64,000 bases of DNA, taken from Amycolatopsis sp. GM8. Lineage in GTDB: Bacteria > Actinomycetota > Actinomycetes > Mycobacteriales > Pseudonocardiaceae. Below are positions 35,481-44,031 of the stretch, one piece after another. The notes under the pieces are model-generated. The model did no database searches. It was given only the letters and a program-made list of their open reading frames with translations, and had not been told where the DNA came from. The DNA is taken from positions 310,001-374,000 of the forward strand of contig NZ_JAJKFK010000002.1 of assembly GCF_021653975.1 (NCBI RefSeq). The letters are read 5' to 3'. The position numbers and the translations under genes are program-made. Position 1 is the stretch's first letter. Every line of letters begins with the position of its first letter.

Positions 35481-36512
35481 GCAGTTGATCAGCAGCGGTT
35501 CCGGGTGGAGTGTGACGCCGAACCGGGCCTCGACGCCGTCGCGGACTTCCCTCGCCAGGGCGAGCAGGTCGTCGGTGCGGGCCTGGCCGCGGTTGGTCAG
35601 CGCCAGGGTGTGCTTGGTGGACAAGGAAACCCGGCCGCCCGGGCCGGTGTGTCCCTTGTGGAAGCCGGCGCGTTCGATGAGCCACGCGGCGGACAGCTTC
35701 ACCCCGCCGTCGGCCGGGTACTGCGGCGCCGGGGTGTCGACGACCGCGGCGATCCGGGCCAGCACGTCCGGCAGTTCCGGCTCCGGCACGATCGGGTTGG
35801 TGAAGAACGAGCCCGCGCTCCACGTGTCGTGATCCCCCGCGTCGAGCACCATTCCCTTGCCGCGCCGCAACCCGAGCACGGCCTCGCGGGCAGCCGCGGC
35901 CCGCACCCGTTCGCCTGGCTCCGCGCCGAGCGTCCGGGCCAGCTCGGCGTAGCGGATCGGGGCGGACAGGCCATCGGGCCGCAACTCGAACCGGGCGCTG
36001 AGGACGATCCCGCCGGCCAGGCCCTTCAGCACACTCGTGCGGTACGCGAAACCCAGCTCCGCGGCGCTCATCGTGCGGATCTCGCCGGTGCGCCGGTCGA
36101 AGCACTCGATCGAGGTGAGCAGGTCGGACACCTCGCAGCCGTAGGCGCCGACGTTCTGGATGGGCGTCGCGCCGACCGAGCCGGGGATGCCGGAGAGGCA
36201 CTCCAGCCCGCCGAACCCGGCGCCGACCATCGCCGCCACGAACTCGTCCCAGTTCTGGCCCGCGGCGACCTCGACGGACTCGCCGTCGATCCGCCAGCCA
36301 CTCGTCGCGATCTTGACCACCGTGCCGTCGAATCCGCCGTCGCCGATCACGAGGTTCGAGCCGCCGCCCAGCAGGAGCACGTTGTCCCCCGCCCCGCGCA
36401 CCGCGCTGAGCAGGTCTTCCGTGGTCTCCGCGACGACGAATCGGCGGGCTGGACCGCCCAGGCGCAGCGTCGTGTGCTCGGCGAGGACGGTCCGGGTTTC
36501 GACTGGTGTCAC
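35472..36512 (-). CDS. murB: UDP-N-acetylenolpyruvoylglucosamine reductase
   Basis: Reduces UDP-GlcNAc-enolpyruvate to UDP-MurNAc in peptidoglycan synthesis, using FAD. The 346-residue protein shows TTLRLGGPARRF, LLLGGGSNLVIGDGGF, GIPGSVGATPIQNVGAYG, the arginine YRTSVLKG, proton donor serine SAGSFFTNP and final glutamate in HPEPLLINCSL. GTG start 36512, 26 bases from the divergent DUF2505 gene. Confidence 0.96.
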   Translation of the reverse strand: MTPVETRTVLAEHTTLRLGGPARRFVVAETTEDLLSAVRGAGDNVLLLGGGSNLVIGDGGFDGTVVKIATSGWRIDGESVEVAAGQNWDEFVAAMVGAGFGGLECLSGIPGSVGATPIQNVGAYGCEVSDLLTSIECFDRRTGEIRTMSAAELGFAYRTSVLKGLAGGIVLSARFELRPDGLSAPIRYAELARTLGAEPGERVRAAAAREAVLGLRRGKGMVLDAGDHDTWSAGSFFTNPIVPEPELPDVLARIAAVVDTPAPQYPADGGVKLSAAWLIERAGFHKGHTGPGGRVSLSTKHTLALTNRGQARTDDLLALAREVRDGVEARFGVTLHPEPLLINCSL

Positions 36513-36538
36513 GAGGTCAAACGGTATCGTCTCAGCTC

Positions 36539-37039
36539 ATGGCATCCCGTATCGAGCACCGCGCCGAGTTCTCACAAGGCGTTGACGAGGTGTTCGCCGC
36601 CCAGGCCGGAGAGCCCGCGCTGCGGGCCCGGCTCGCCGCGGTCGGCGGCCCGAACGCCGCCCTGCTGGATTACACGACCACCGCCGACGGCGTGAGCTAC
36701 ACGCTGCGCCAGGGTGTCGGCGCCGAAAAACTGCCGTCGGTCGTGCGCACCATCCACAGCGGCGACCTGTTCGTCGACCGGCAGGAGCGCTGGCACAAGA
36801 CCGGCGCGGGCTATGACGGGACAGCCAGGGCCACGGTGAGCGGCGTGCCCGGGGAGATCGACGTCCGGACCGAACTCAGAGCCGAGGGCGGCAAGACCGT
36901 GCTGCGCATGGACGGGGAGGTGAAGATCCGCATCCCGCTCGTCGGGGGCAGGCTCGAGGAGTTCGTCGCGGGTCAGATCACCGGCCTGCTCAAGCGCGAA
37001 GTCGAGCTTTCGGCCCAGTGGCTCGCGGAAAGTACTTAG
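36539..37039 (+). CDS. DUF2505 family protein
   Basis: A 166-residue SRPBCC-like protein with the DUF2505 pattern: it starts MASRIEHRAEF, has an internal antiparallel-strand region and a C-terminal amphipathic helix (LVGGRLEEFVAGQITGLLKREVELSAQWL). Role unknown; DUF2505 next to murB is conserved in mycobacteria. ATG 36539 shares a short promoter region with murB. The last 22 bases overlap the following methyltransferase gene. Confidence 0.85.
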   Translation: MASRIEHRAEFSQGVDEVFAAQAGEPALRARLAAVGGPNAALLDYTTTADGVSYTLRQGVGAEKLPSVVRTIHSGDLFVDRQERWHKTGAGYDGTARATVSGVPGEIDVRTELRAEGGKTVLRMDGEVKIRIPLVGGRLEEFVAGQITGLLKREVELSAQWLAEST

Positions 37040-37809
37040 GCTCACCCACTCGAGGCACCACCAACCCCAACCGGCTACGCCGGGTCGACCGCTGGCTCAC
37101 CGCTTCGCCACGCGTGTCCACCCTGCTGCGGCACGCGGCGGATCCGCTGGTGGTCGACCTCGGGTACGGCGCGTCCGGCGTGACCACCGTCGAACTCGCA
37201 CACCGGTTGCGCGCCGTGCATCCCCGAGTGCGCGTGCTCGGCCTCGAACTGGATCCCGAACGCGTCGCCGCCGCCCGTCCCCTTGCCGAACCGCCGTGGC
37301 TCGACTTCCGGCAGGGCGGGTTCGAACTGGCCGGCACCGCACCGATCGTGGTCCGGGCGTTCAACGTGCTGCGGCAGTACGCCGAGGAGGACGTCGCCGG
37401 CGCCTGGAAACTGATCCTCGGCCAAGTGGCGCCCGGCGGGTTGCTCGTAGAAGGTACCTGCGACGAGATCGGGCGGCTCAGCTCGTGGATCACGCTGTCC
37501 GCCGACGGCCCGCTCAGCCTGACCGTATCCTATCACCTGCGTACGCTCGACCGACCGTCCACAGTGGCCGAACGGCTGCCGAAGTCCCTCATCCACCACA
37601 ACGTTCCCGGCGAACCCGTGCACGAGTTTCTGTCCCTTTTGGACAGTTACTGGCTGGCGGCCGCACCACATCAGGCGTTCGGCGTCCGCTTCCGCTGGCT
37701 GCGGATGGTCGAGCAGGTGCGGGCGCGCGGCTGGCCGGTGCTCGACGGGCCGCGGCGCTGGCGCCTCGGTGAGCTGACCGTCCCATGGCACACGGTCGCC
37801 CCGGCGTGA
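37018..37809 (+). CDS. class I SAM-dependent methyltransferase
   Basis: A 263-residue Rossmann-type methyltransferase. The SAM-binding segment is LVVDLGYGASGVTTVELAHRL, with VLGLELDPERVAAA following; IVVRAFNVLRQY and the GGLLVEGTCDE strand come later. It lacks the strong GxGxG; substrate unknown. GTG 37018 lies inside the end of the DUF2505 gene, implying coupling. Confidence 0.82.
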   Translation: MARGKYLGSPTRGTTNPNRLRRVDRWLTASPRVSTLLRHAADPLVVDLGYGASGVTTVELAHRLRAVHPRVRVLGLELDPERVAAARPLAEPPWLDFRQGGFELAGTAPIVVRAFNVLRQYAEEDVAGAWKLILGQVAPGGLLVEGTCDEIGRLSSWITLSADGPLSLTVSYHLRTLDRPSTVAERLPKSLIHHNVPGEPVHEFLSLLDSYWLAAAPHQAFGVRFRWLRMVEQVRARGWPVLDGPRRWRLGELTVPWHTVAPA

Positions 37810-37810
37810 A

Positions 37811-37881
37811 GTAGGGCCACCCCTACCCCAGGAGTAGGACGGCTGGTACGGGCGATCCCCGAGTTCTCCCGGAGATCTCGG
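37811..37881. promoter_or_regulatory. competing hairpins and near-palindrome upstream of olsB-like gene
   Basis: GTAGGG (37811-37816) can pair with CCCTAC (37821-37826); the same CCTAC can alternatively pair with GTAGG (37834-37838). Further down, CCGAGTTCTC (37859-37868) and GAGATCTCGG (37872-37881) form a 23-base near-perfect palindrome with one mismatch pair. They fill the gap between the methyltransferase and the olsB-like gene; either RNA switch or operators. Confidence 0.45.
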
Positions 37882-37913
37882 AAACTCCTGGTCACGATCA
37901 TGGCCGTGACGCC

Positions 37914-38632
37914 ATGATCTTTCGCATGACAACGCTCACCGACTCGCGATACCGGGCGGTCGTGACCACCGATCCGGCGCTCGTCACCGCCTGCCAGGAA
38001 CTGCGGCGGAAGGTGTTCTCACTCGAATTCGGTGCCGGCGACGACCGCGACGAGTTCGACGAGATCTGCGAGCACCTGGCCGTGCTGCGCGACGGCGAAG
38101 TCGTCGGCACGTACCGGATCCTGGTGCCCGGCCGCAGCGAACGTCTTTATTCACAAGGAGAATTCGCACTCGACAGGCTCGAGCCACTGCGGCCGGATCT
38201 CGTCGAGATCGGGCGGTCCTGCGTGCATCCGGGACATCGCACGGGGGCGGTGATCAACCTGATGTGGGCGACGCTCGGCCGCTACGCACGGTCGGCCGGG
38301 TACGGCCACCTGGCCGGCTGCGCGTCCGTGTCGCTGGCGGACGGCGGCACCGCGGCGGCCAACACCTGGGAACTGACGCGCACGAAGCATCTCGCGCCCG
38401 CCGAACTGCGGGTCGAACCGCACCAGCCGTGGGTTCCGCTGCCGCGCGCCGGAGATCGGCCGAGCTACGCGCCGTACCCCCGCTGCTGCGCGGTTACCTG
38501 CGGCTCGGCGCCTGGGTCTGCGGCCCGCCCGCGCACGACCCGGAGTTCGCGGTGGCGGACTTCTTCACGCTGCTGTCCTTCGACCGCGTAGGCCCGCGCT
38601 ACCAGCGTTACTTCTTCGGGGACAACAGATGA
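37914..38632 (+). pseudogene. OlsB-like ornithine N-acyltransferase, frameshifted
   Basis: Resembles GNAT-type L-ornithine N(alpha)-acyltransferase, which makes lyso-ornithine lipid. The first frame is good to about 38474 (ELRRKVFSLEFGAG, VEIGRSCVHPGHR) but then reads into unrelated residues and stops at 38591. The conserved C-terminus (PPLLRGYLRLGAWVCGPP, VADFFTLLSFDRV) continues in another frame to 38632. One missing base near the C5 run at 38477-38481 explains it. The second frame ends in an ATGA overlap with the olsA-like gene, so the intact form was once coupled to it. Sequencing error and true mutation cannot be separated here. Confidence 0.8.
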
Positions 38633-39396
38633 ACTCGTGGGCCATCTATTCACCGTGTACACCGCACTGCGTCACCTCCGCGCGACCTGAGGTGACGACA
38701 ATGCAGACCGTGCGGAGGTGGCGCGGGGCGCTCGCGATGCTGGCCCGGACGGCTTCCACCCTGCGGGACGGCGAATTCCGGGCACCCGCGCGGCGGCTGT
38801 TGACCGAACTGGGGGTCGAGGTGGCGACCGACGCCGACCAGCTCAGCGTGCCCGGCGCGCGCGGCACGCTGGTCGTCGCCAACCACGTGTCGTGGCTGGA
38901 CATCGTGGCGGCGCTGGCGATCGAGCCGGTCGCGTTCCTCGCCAAGCGCGAAGTGGGCCGGTGGCCGATGATCGGCCGGATCGCGCGGCGCGCGGGCACC
39001 CGCTTCATCAGCCGCGACGAGCTGCGCGGGCTGCCCGGCGTTGTCGCGGACCTGGCCGACACGCTGCGTTCCGGCCGGTCGGTCCTGGTCTTCCCGGAGG
39101 GCACGACGTGGTGCGGCCGGTACGGCGGGGTGTTCCGGCGCGCGGCGTTCCAGGCGGCGATCGACGCCGAGGCGCCGATCCGGCCGGTGACCTTCGCCTA
39201 CCGCCAAGGCGACGAGCCGAGCACGATCGCGGCTTTCGTCGGCGACGACACGCTGGTGAACTCGCTGCGGCGGGTGACGCGGGCGCGTGACCTGCGGGTC
39301 GTGATCAGCGCGCACGAAGCGTTCGCCCCGGTGGGCGACCGGCGCGCGCTCGCGGCGCGGGCCGAGGCCGAAGTGCGTCGGGCCGCCCATGTTTGA
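38629..39396 (+). CDS. 1-acyl-glycerol-3-phosphate/lyso-ornithine-lipid acyltransferase (PlsC-like)
   Basis: A 255-residue acyltransferase with the HX4D box VVANHVSWLDIV, the GTRFISRDEL segment and VLVFPEGTTW. Next to an OlsB-like gene it is most likely OlsA-like, adding the second acyl chain to lyso-ornithine lipid, although a general phosphatidate role is possible. ATG 38629 overlaps the OlsB stop (ATGA); an internal ATG at 38701 may also be used, as the first 24 residues look unlike family members. Confidence 0.85.
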   Translation: MNSWAIYSPCTPHCVTSARPEVTTMQTVRRWRGALAMLARTASTLRDGEFRAPARRLLTELGVEVATDADQLSVPGARGTLVVANHVSWLDIVAALAIEPVAFLAKREVGRWPMIGRIARRAGTRFISRDELRGLPGVVADLADTLRSGRSVLVFPEGTTWCGRYGGVFRRAAFQAAIDAEAPIRPVTFAYRQGDEPSTIAAFVGDDTLVNSLRRVTRARDLRVVISAHEAFAPVGDRRALAARAEAEVRRAAHV

Positions 39397-40102
39397 GCTT
39401 CTCGACGGCATCGGCGAACTGCTCAAGGGCACGCTGGACTCGCCGTGGTTGTGGCTGATCGTGTTCGCGGTGGCCGCGCTCGACGCACTGTTCCCGTTCA
39501 TGCCCAGCGAAACCACGGTGGTCACGGTCGCGGTGCTGCTGGGCTCGGACCTGCCGCGGCTCAGCCTGCTCGTCGCCGTCGCCGCGATCGGTGCGCTGGC
39601 CGGCGACTGCGCGTCGTACTGGATCGGCCGCCGCGCCGGGCCGCGGATGCTCGCCCGGCTGCAACGCGGCGAACGCGGCCAGGCCCGCTACGAATGGGCG
39701 CGGACGCAGGTGGACCGGCACAACGCGCTGCTGATCGTCGCCGCGCGGTACCTGCCCGGCGGGCGCGTCGCGAGTGGGCTGGCGACGGGCAGCATGGGCG
39801 TGCCGTGGCTCCGGTTCCTCGCGCTCGACGCGCTGGGCACGAGCATCTGGGCGGTGTACAGCGTGTGCATCGGTTCGGTGGGCGGTAATGCTTTCGACTC
39901 GCCGGGCAAGGGTTTGCTGTTGTCGTTCGCGCTCGGGCTGTTGCTGGTGGGCGCGCTCGAGATCGGTCGCCGGATACGCTCGCGGTATGCGGCACGACGA
40001 GTTCCTGACGGCGATCCGGACCCAGTGCGATGCGCTCCGCTCGGCGGCGCTGGCGGCGGGACCGGAAGCCGACGTGCCGACGTGTCCGAGGTGGACCGTT
40101 AG
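39389..40102 (+). CDS. DedA family membrane protein
   Basis: A 237-residue DedA/SNARE-associated protein, a family now tied to lipid transport across membranes. Visible: LWLIVFAVAALDALFPFMPSE, GDCASYWIGRRAG, and RYLPGGRVASGLATGSMG, plus two C-terminal helices ending about residue 194. The last about 40 residues (from RYAARRV) are unlike DedA and are read across the first 116 bases of the next gene, as if an earlier stop was lost. ATG 39389 is eight bases inside the preceding gene. Confidence 0.9.
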   Translation: MFELLDGIGELLKGTLDSPWLWLIVFAVAALDALFPFMPSETTVVTVAVLLGSDLPRLSLLVAVAAIGALAGDCASYWIGRRAGPRMLARLQRGERGQARYEWARTQVDRHNALLIVAARYLPGGRVASGLATGSMGVPWLRFLALDALGTSIWAVYSVCIGSVGGNAFDSPGKGLLLSFALGLLLVGALEIGRRIRSRYAARRVPDGDPDPVRCAPLGGAGGGTGSRRADVSEVDR

Positions 40103-40694
40103 CCGGCTGGTCGGGCATATCGCGCGTGTGCAGTCGTGGGTGGTCAAGGCGCTGGCCGACCCGGGCGGGCGGGATGTGACGCCGGACCGGCCGCCCGCGG
40201 ACTGGGCCGAGCTGGTCGACTGGTGGGACGCCCAGCGGACGACGATGGTCGACGGCATGGCCGATCCGGAGGCGCCGGCGTGGCTGCCGTTCGCGTCGTA
40301 CCCGCAGCTCGCCGGCTCATGGGCGCGGCGGCAGGCGCACGAGGCGGCGATCCACCGGCTCGACGCCGAGCACGCGCTGGCGCTGTCCCCGCCGGTGGAG
40401 TTCGACGCGGAGTTCGCGTCCGACGGCATCGATGAGCTGATCACGATGATGGTGCCCCGGGGCGACTGGTCGAATTCTTCGTTCGAGGGCACGGTCCTGG
40501 TGCGGGCGACGGACACCGACCGCTCCTGGACGGTGCGGCTGTCGCCGGGCGTCCCGCCGTCTCCTGGCGCGGGCTCGCCCGACCTGACGATCGAGGGCCC
40601 GGCGGATGCGGTCTACCGGCAGGTCTGGGGGCGGCCGAGCCTGGCTGTGGTGACCGGGGATGTGGCGATGCTGGAGCCCCTCGCGTCGCCCTGA
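39987..40694 (+). CDS. maleylpyruvate isomerase family mycothiol-dependent enzyme
   Basis: A 235-residue DinB/MDMPI-type protein. The N-terminal fold is recognisable by VPTCPRWTVSRLVGHIARV and the metal site by RRQAHEAAIHRLDAEHAL; the C-terminal part is the SCP2-like MDMPI_C domain (DLTIEGPADAVYRQVWGR). Members use mycothiol as cofactor. The true reaction is unknown. ATG 39987 is supported by the family N-terminus, which requires a 116-base overlap with the DedA gene. Confidence 0.88.
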   Translation: MRHDEFLTAIRTQCDALRSAALAAGPEADVPTCPRWTVSRLVGHIARVQSWVVKALADPGGRDVTPDRPPADWAELVDWWDAQRTTMVDGMADPEAPAWLPFASYPQLAGSWARRQAHEAAIHRLDAEHALALSPPVEFDAEFASDGIDELITMMVPRGDWSNSSFEGTVLVRATDTDRSWTVRLSPGVPPSPGAGSPDLTIEGPADAVYRQVWGRPSLAVVTGDVAMLEPLASP

Positions 40695-40718
40695 GCTGCG
40701 GCCAGGCAGGATGGGGCG

Positions 40719-41582
40719 GTGTCCGAACGACGTTATGTGATCACCTTCGGCTGTCCCGACCGCACCGGCATCGTGGCCCGGGTCGCCTCGTTCCTGGCGG
40801 ATGCGGGTGGCTGGATCGTCGAGGCGGCGTATCACACGGATCCGGACACCGGCTGGTTCTTCACGCGCCAGGAGGTCCGGGCGGATTCGCTGGCGTTCGG
40901 GGTCGAGGAGTTGCGTTCGCGGTTCGCTGAGGTCGCGTCGTCGTTGTCCGCGGAGTCGAACTGGGGGGTCGAGGACACCGGAGTCCGGCGGCGCGTGGTG
41001 ATCCTGGTGTCGAAGGACGGGCACTGCCTGTACGACCTGCTGGGGCGCGTCGCTTCCGGTGAACTGGATGTGGATGTGCGCGCGGTGATCGGCAACCACG
41101 ATTCGCTGGCGGGAATCACCGAGGCACACGGGATTCCGTTCCACCACGTGAGTTTTGGTTCTGGTGATGACCGAGCGGCGGCGTTCGCTTCGGTCCGTGC
41201 CCTGGTGAACGCCCATGATCCGCATGCGGTCGTGCTGGCGCGGTTCATGCAGATCCTGCCGCCGGACCTGTGCGACGAATGGACCGGGCGGGCGATCAAC
41301 ATCCACCACAGTTTTCTGCCGTCGTTCATCGGCGCCCGGCCGTACCATCAGGCCCACCAGCGCGGCGTGAAGCTGATCGGCGCGACGTGCCACTACGTGA
41401 CCGCGGACCTGGACGCCGGCCCGATCATCGAACAGGACGTCATCCGCGTGGACCATCGGGATACGGTGCCTGACCTGGTACGCAAGGGCCGGGACATCGA
41501 GAAGGTCACCCTGGCCCGCGGCCTGCGCTGGCACCTGGAAAGCCGAGTCCTGGTCCACGGAAACCGGACGGTGGTTTTTTAG
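40719..41582 (+). CDS. purU: formyltetrahydrofolate deformylase
   Basis: Hydrolyses 10-formyl-tetrahydrofolate to formate and tetrahydrofolate. The 287-residue protein has an N-terminal ACT domain (FGCPDRTGIVARVASFLADAGG), then a formyltransferase-like domain with GNHDSLAGI, NIHHSFLPSFIGARPYHQA and TADLDAGPIIEQD containing catalytic Asn, His and Asp. GTG start 40719. Overlaps the convergent membrane-protein gene by four bases. Confidence 0.95.
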   Translation: MSERRYVITFGCPDRTGIVARVASFLADAGGWIVEAAYHTDPDTGWFFTRQEVRADSLAFGVEELRSRFAEVASSLSAESNWGVEDTGVRRRVVILVSKDGHCLYDLLGRVASGELDVDVRAVIGNHDSLAGITEAHGIPFHHVSFGSGDDRAAAFASVRALVNAHDPHAVVLARFMQILPPDLCDEWTGRAINIHHSFLPSFIGARPYHQAHQRGVKLIGATCHYVTADLDAGPIIEQDVIRVDHRDTVPDLVRKGRDIEKVTLARGLRWHLESRVLVHGNRTVVF

Positions 41583-42325
41583 CCGAACAGCACCCACGTT
41601 GCTGCGACCAAGATCGCGTAGACAACGGCGACCGCCGCGATGATGCGGGTGCGACGACGCTCGGTCCAGGTCGTGAAGCGCATCAGCCAGGCGAGCGCCG
41701 GTACGACGAGAATCGCATGCATGGCGACGAAATGCACGGGCTTCAGCGCGCCCGCCGTCGTATAGGCAAGTTGCGGCTGGCCACCCCGAGCCAGCGACAC
41801 GCCGTCCGCGATCATGATCGCGCCGACGGCCAGGGCGGCGATCAGGACGACCAGCCCGAACCGCAGCGCAAGCAGCATGCTCGGCGACAGCCCGCTCGTC
41901 GACCGGAGCGCGGCGACGGTGAAGCCCAGCACGGTCACGATGATGACGCCACCACCGAGGGCGAGCGTCATCGAGACCACGGTGTCGAAGCCGGTCTCGA
42001 AGTTGAAATGCGACGGCACCCCGCGCCAGACCTGCATCGTCACGAGCGCGACCTCGACAACGCTCACCACGGTGAACGCCCCCAGCAGCACGTTTCGCGT
42101 CTTTTCGTTCATGCGCAGGAAGGACGCGGCCCACGCGAGCGTCGCCAGGGTGAGCCCGAACGACAGCCCGAACGTCATCGCCTTGCGGTAGGACAGCGGC
42201 CCCTCCCACGACGTGCCGGACGAGATCAGCACGACGAGGTGGACCAGACCACTCAGGAACAGGACCGCACCGACCTGATAGGCGATGCGCTCGATCGGAC
42301 GGGCGTGCGTTTGCAGGATCGTCAT
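41579..42325 (-). CDS. seven-helix membrane protein, unknown function
   Basis: A 248-residue protein with about seven hydrophobic segments (residues about 18-38, 55-72, 80-102, 118-140, 153-175, 188-208, 222-245). Conserved-looking polar features are the WEGPLSYRKAMTFGLSFG loop and KPVHFVAMHA. I do not recognise a named family. ATG 42325 chosen; an ATG eight codons upstream is possible. Confidence 0.75.
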   Translation of the reverse strand: MTILQTHARPIERIAYQVGAVLFLSGLVHLVVLISSGTSWEGPLSYRKAMTFGLSFGLTLATLAWAASFLRMNEKTRNVLLGAFTVVSVVEVALVTMQVWRGVPSHFNFETGFDTVVSMTLALGGGVIIVTVLGFTVAALRSTSGLSPSMLLALRFGLVVLIAALAVGAIMIADGVSLARGGQPQLAYTTAGALKPVHFVAMHAILVVPALAWLMRFTTWTERRRTRIIAAVAVVYAILVAATWVLFG

Positions 42326-42477
42326 GCGCAGAGCGTGCGCCTGCGGCACCGCCGAATCGTCACCCTACGAACGGCTCTGCCGCCTACGTTCCCCGTCGCA
42401 CTACCTTGGCGTCAGATGTGAAACATTTTCCGGTAACGCTGGTCGGTCAGAGTTTTCCCGATGGGAAGGAGAACCTG

Positions 42478-43494
42478 ATGAGGTTGGTCCGAGTACTGGG
42501 AATCCTGGCGGCCGTGGCCTTGCTCACCGCGCCGGAGGCGATGGCGGCGGACGGCGGCGCGCTCAAGCTGTCCGAGGCTACGACAGTGGGCGTACACAAC
42601 ACCTACACCAAGGACGCGTACAACTACCTCGCGCAGGGCCTGGACAGCGGCAGCTCGCTGATCGAGCTCGATGTGTGGGACAACATCTTCACCAAGACCT
42701 GGCAGGTCAGCCACCAAAACCCGCTCGGCAACGACAACAACTGCGTCGCGCCGTCGAACCTGTACGGGGGCAACCGCGACCAGAACTTCGGGACCTGCCT
42801 CGCCGACATCCGCACCTGGTTGGGCGCGCATCCGGGCGCGGGACCGGTCGTGGTCAAGGTCGAGCTGAAGCTCGGCTTCGACGACCGCGACGGGATGGGG
42901 CCCGACGAGTTCGACTCCTACGTCAAGGCCAACGCGGGCAGCGCGCTGTTCACCCCGGCCGACCTCATCGGTTCGTACTCCACTTTGGACGATGCGGCGA
43001 AGGCCAACGCCTGGCCGGCCCGCGACGGGATGGCAGGCAAGATGATTCTCGAGGTCATCCCCGGCACCGTCGAGCTGGCCAACCCGACCGACACCCTGCA
43101 CACCGACGTCGAGTACGGGACCTACCTCAAGAACCTCAAGGCCGCGGGCACCCTGTCCAACGCGAGCGCGTTCGCCAGCGTGCTCGGCGCGAAGTCCGGC
43201 GACCCGCGCACCCAGTACGCCGACGCCTCGATCCGGCCGTGGTTCGTGTTCTTCGACGGTGACGCCAGCGCCTACATCGACGGCGGCATCGACACGTCCT
43301 GGTACGACACCAACCACTATTTCCTGATCATGACCGACGCGCAGAACGTGGCACCCGCGATCGACGGCGTCAACCCGACCGTCGACCAGGCCACCGACCG
43401 CGTGCACCTGCTCGCCGGCCACCACGCCAGCATCGCCAGCGCCGACTGGCGGACGCTGACGACCGTCCTGCCGCTCGTCCTCCCCCGAGGCTGA
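42478..43494 (+). CDS. secreted Ca2+-dependent phosphatidylinositol-specific phospholipase C
   Basis: A 338-residue exported enzyme. Signal peptide about 1-23 (MRLVRVLGILAAVALLTAPE, cleavage after EAMA). The PI-PLC X-type domain has TVGVHNTYTKDAYNYLAQGL with the first catalytic His, SSLIELDVWDN, VVVKVELKLGF and a second His region in LLAGHHASIASADW. Resembles the calcium-dependent bacterial PI-PLC family. It would cleave inositol phospholipids outside the cell. ATG 42478 has GGAAGGAG eight bases upstream. Closed by a strong terminator. Confidence 0.85.
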   Translation: MRLVRVLGILAAVALLTAPEAMAADGGALKLSEATTVGVHNTYTKDAYNYLAQGLDSGSSLIELDVWDNIFTKTWQVSHQNPLGNDNNCVAPSNLYGGNRDQNFGTCLADIRTWLGAHPGAGPVVVKVELKLGFDDRDGMGPDEFDSYVKANAGSALFTPADLIGSYSTLDDAAKANAWPARDGMAGKMILEVIPGTVELANPTDTLHTDVEYGTYLKNLKAAGTLSNASAFASVLGAKSGDPRTQYADASIRPWFVFFDGDASAYIDGGIDTSWYDTNHYFLIMTDAQNVAPAIDGVNPTVDQATDRVHLLAGHHASIASADWRTLTTVLPLVLPRG

Positions 43495-43506
43495 GCGGAC
43501 TCCCCG

Positions 43507-43540
43507 ACCGGCCTCCTTCCCGCCCGGGGAGGAGGCCGGT
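43507..43540. terminator. strong bidirectional terminator
   Basis: Perfect 11-base arms ACCGGCCTCCT (43507-43517) and AGGAGGCCGGT (43530-43540) with a GC-rich loop, between the convergent PI-PLC and SRPBCC genes. Serves both. Confidence 0.85.
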
Positions 43541-43546
43541 TTCAGT

Positions 43547-43981
43547 TCAGGCCAGTCCGGCGAGCTTGCCGAGCACGCCGTCGTAGATACGCTTCAGCCC
43601 GCCGGGAGCGAAGGTCTTCTCGAAGAACCCGCCGATCCCGCCCGCGCCCTGCCACGTCGTCTCGATCCGCACGATGCTCTTGCCGTCCGCCTCCCGCACG
43701 GTCCACGTGGTCACCATGCTGGAGTTCGCATCTGTCTCGACGAGCGTGCCGGGCTCCGGCTCGGTCACGGTCGCCGCGACGTCGCGCACCCGCTTCGACG
43801 TGGCCTGCAGCTTCCACGTCGCCTTCGTGCCCGCACCCTTGCCGCCCTCGGTGACCGCGTAGTCGAGGTACTGCTCGGTGAGGATCTTGGGGCGGGTGTC
43901 GGCATAGTCGGCGACGAGTTCGCGCACCTTGTCCGCCGGCGCGTCGATCGTCCGTTCCGCGGTGGCCGTGACCTGAGCCAT
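43547..43981 (-). CDS. SRPBCC family protein (polyketide cyclase-like fold)
   Basis: A 144-residue START-like protein: TATAERTIDAPADKVRELVADY, then strands GTKATWKLQATSKRVRDVAA and TTWTVREADGKSIVRIETTW, and a long C-terminal helix (FEKTFAPGGLKRIYDGVLGK). Ligand unknown. ATG 43981. It stands alone between two terminators or promoters. Confidence 0.85.
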   Translation of the reverse strand: MAQVTATAERTIDAPADKVRELVADYADTRPKILTEQYLDYAVTEGGKGAGTKATWKLQATSKRVRDVAATVTEPEPGTLVETDANSSMVTTWTVREADGKSIVRIETTWQGAGGIGGFFEKTFAPGGLKRIYDGVLGKLAGLA

Positions 43982-44031
43982 TGCACTCCCCGATTCCGTT
44001 GTCGGTCAGTCGTCGAGGGCGACTCTAACGA

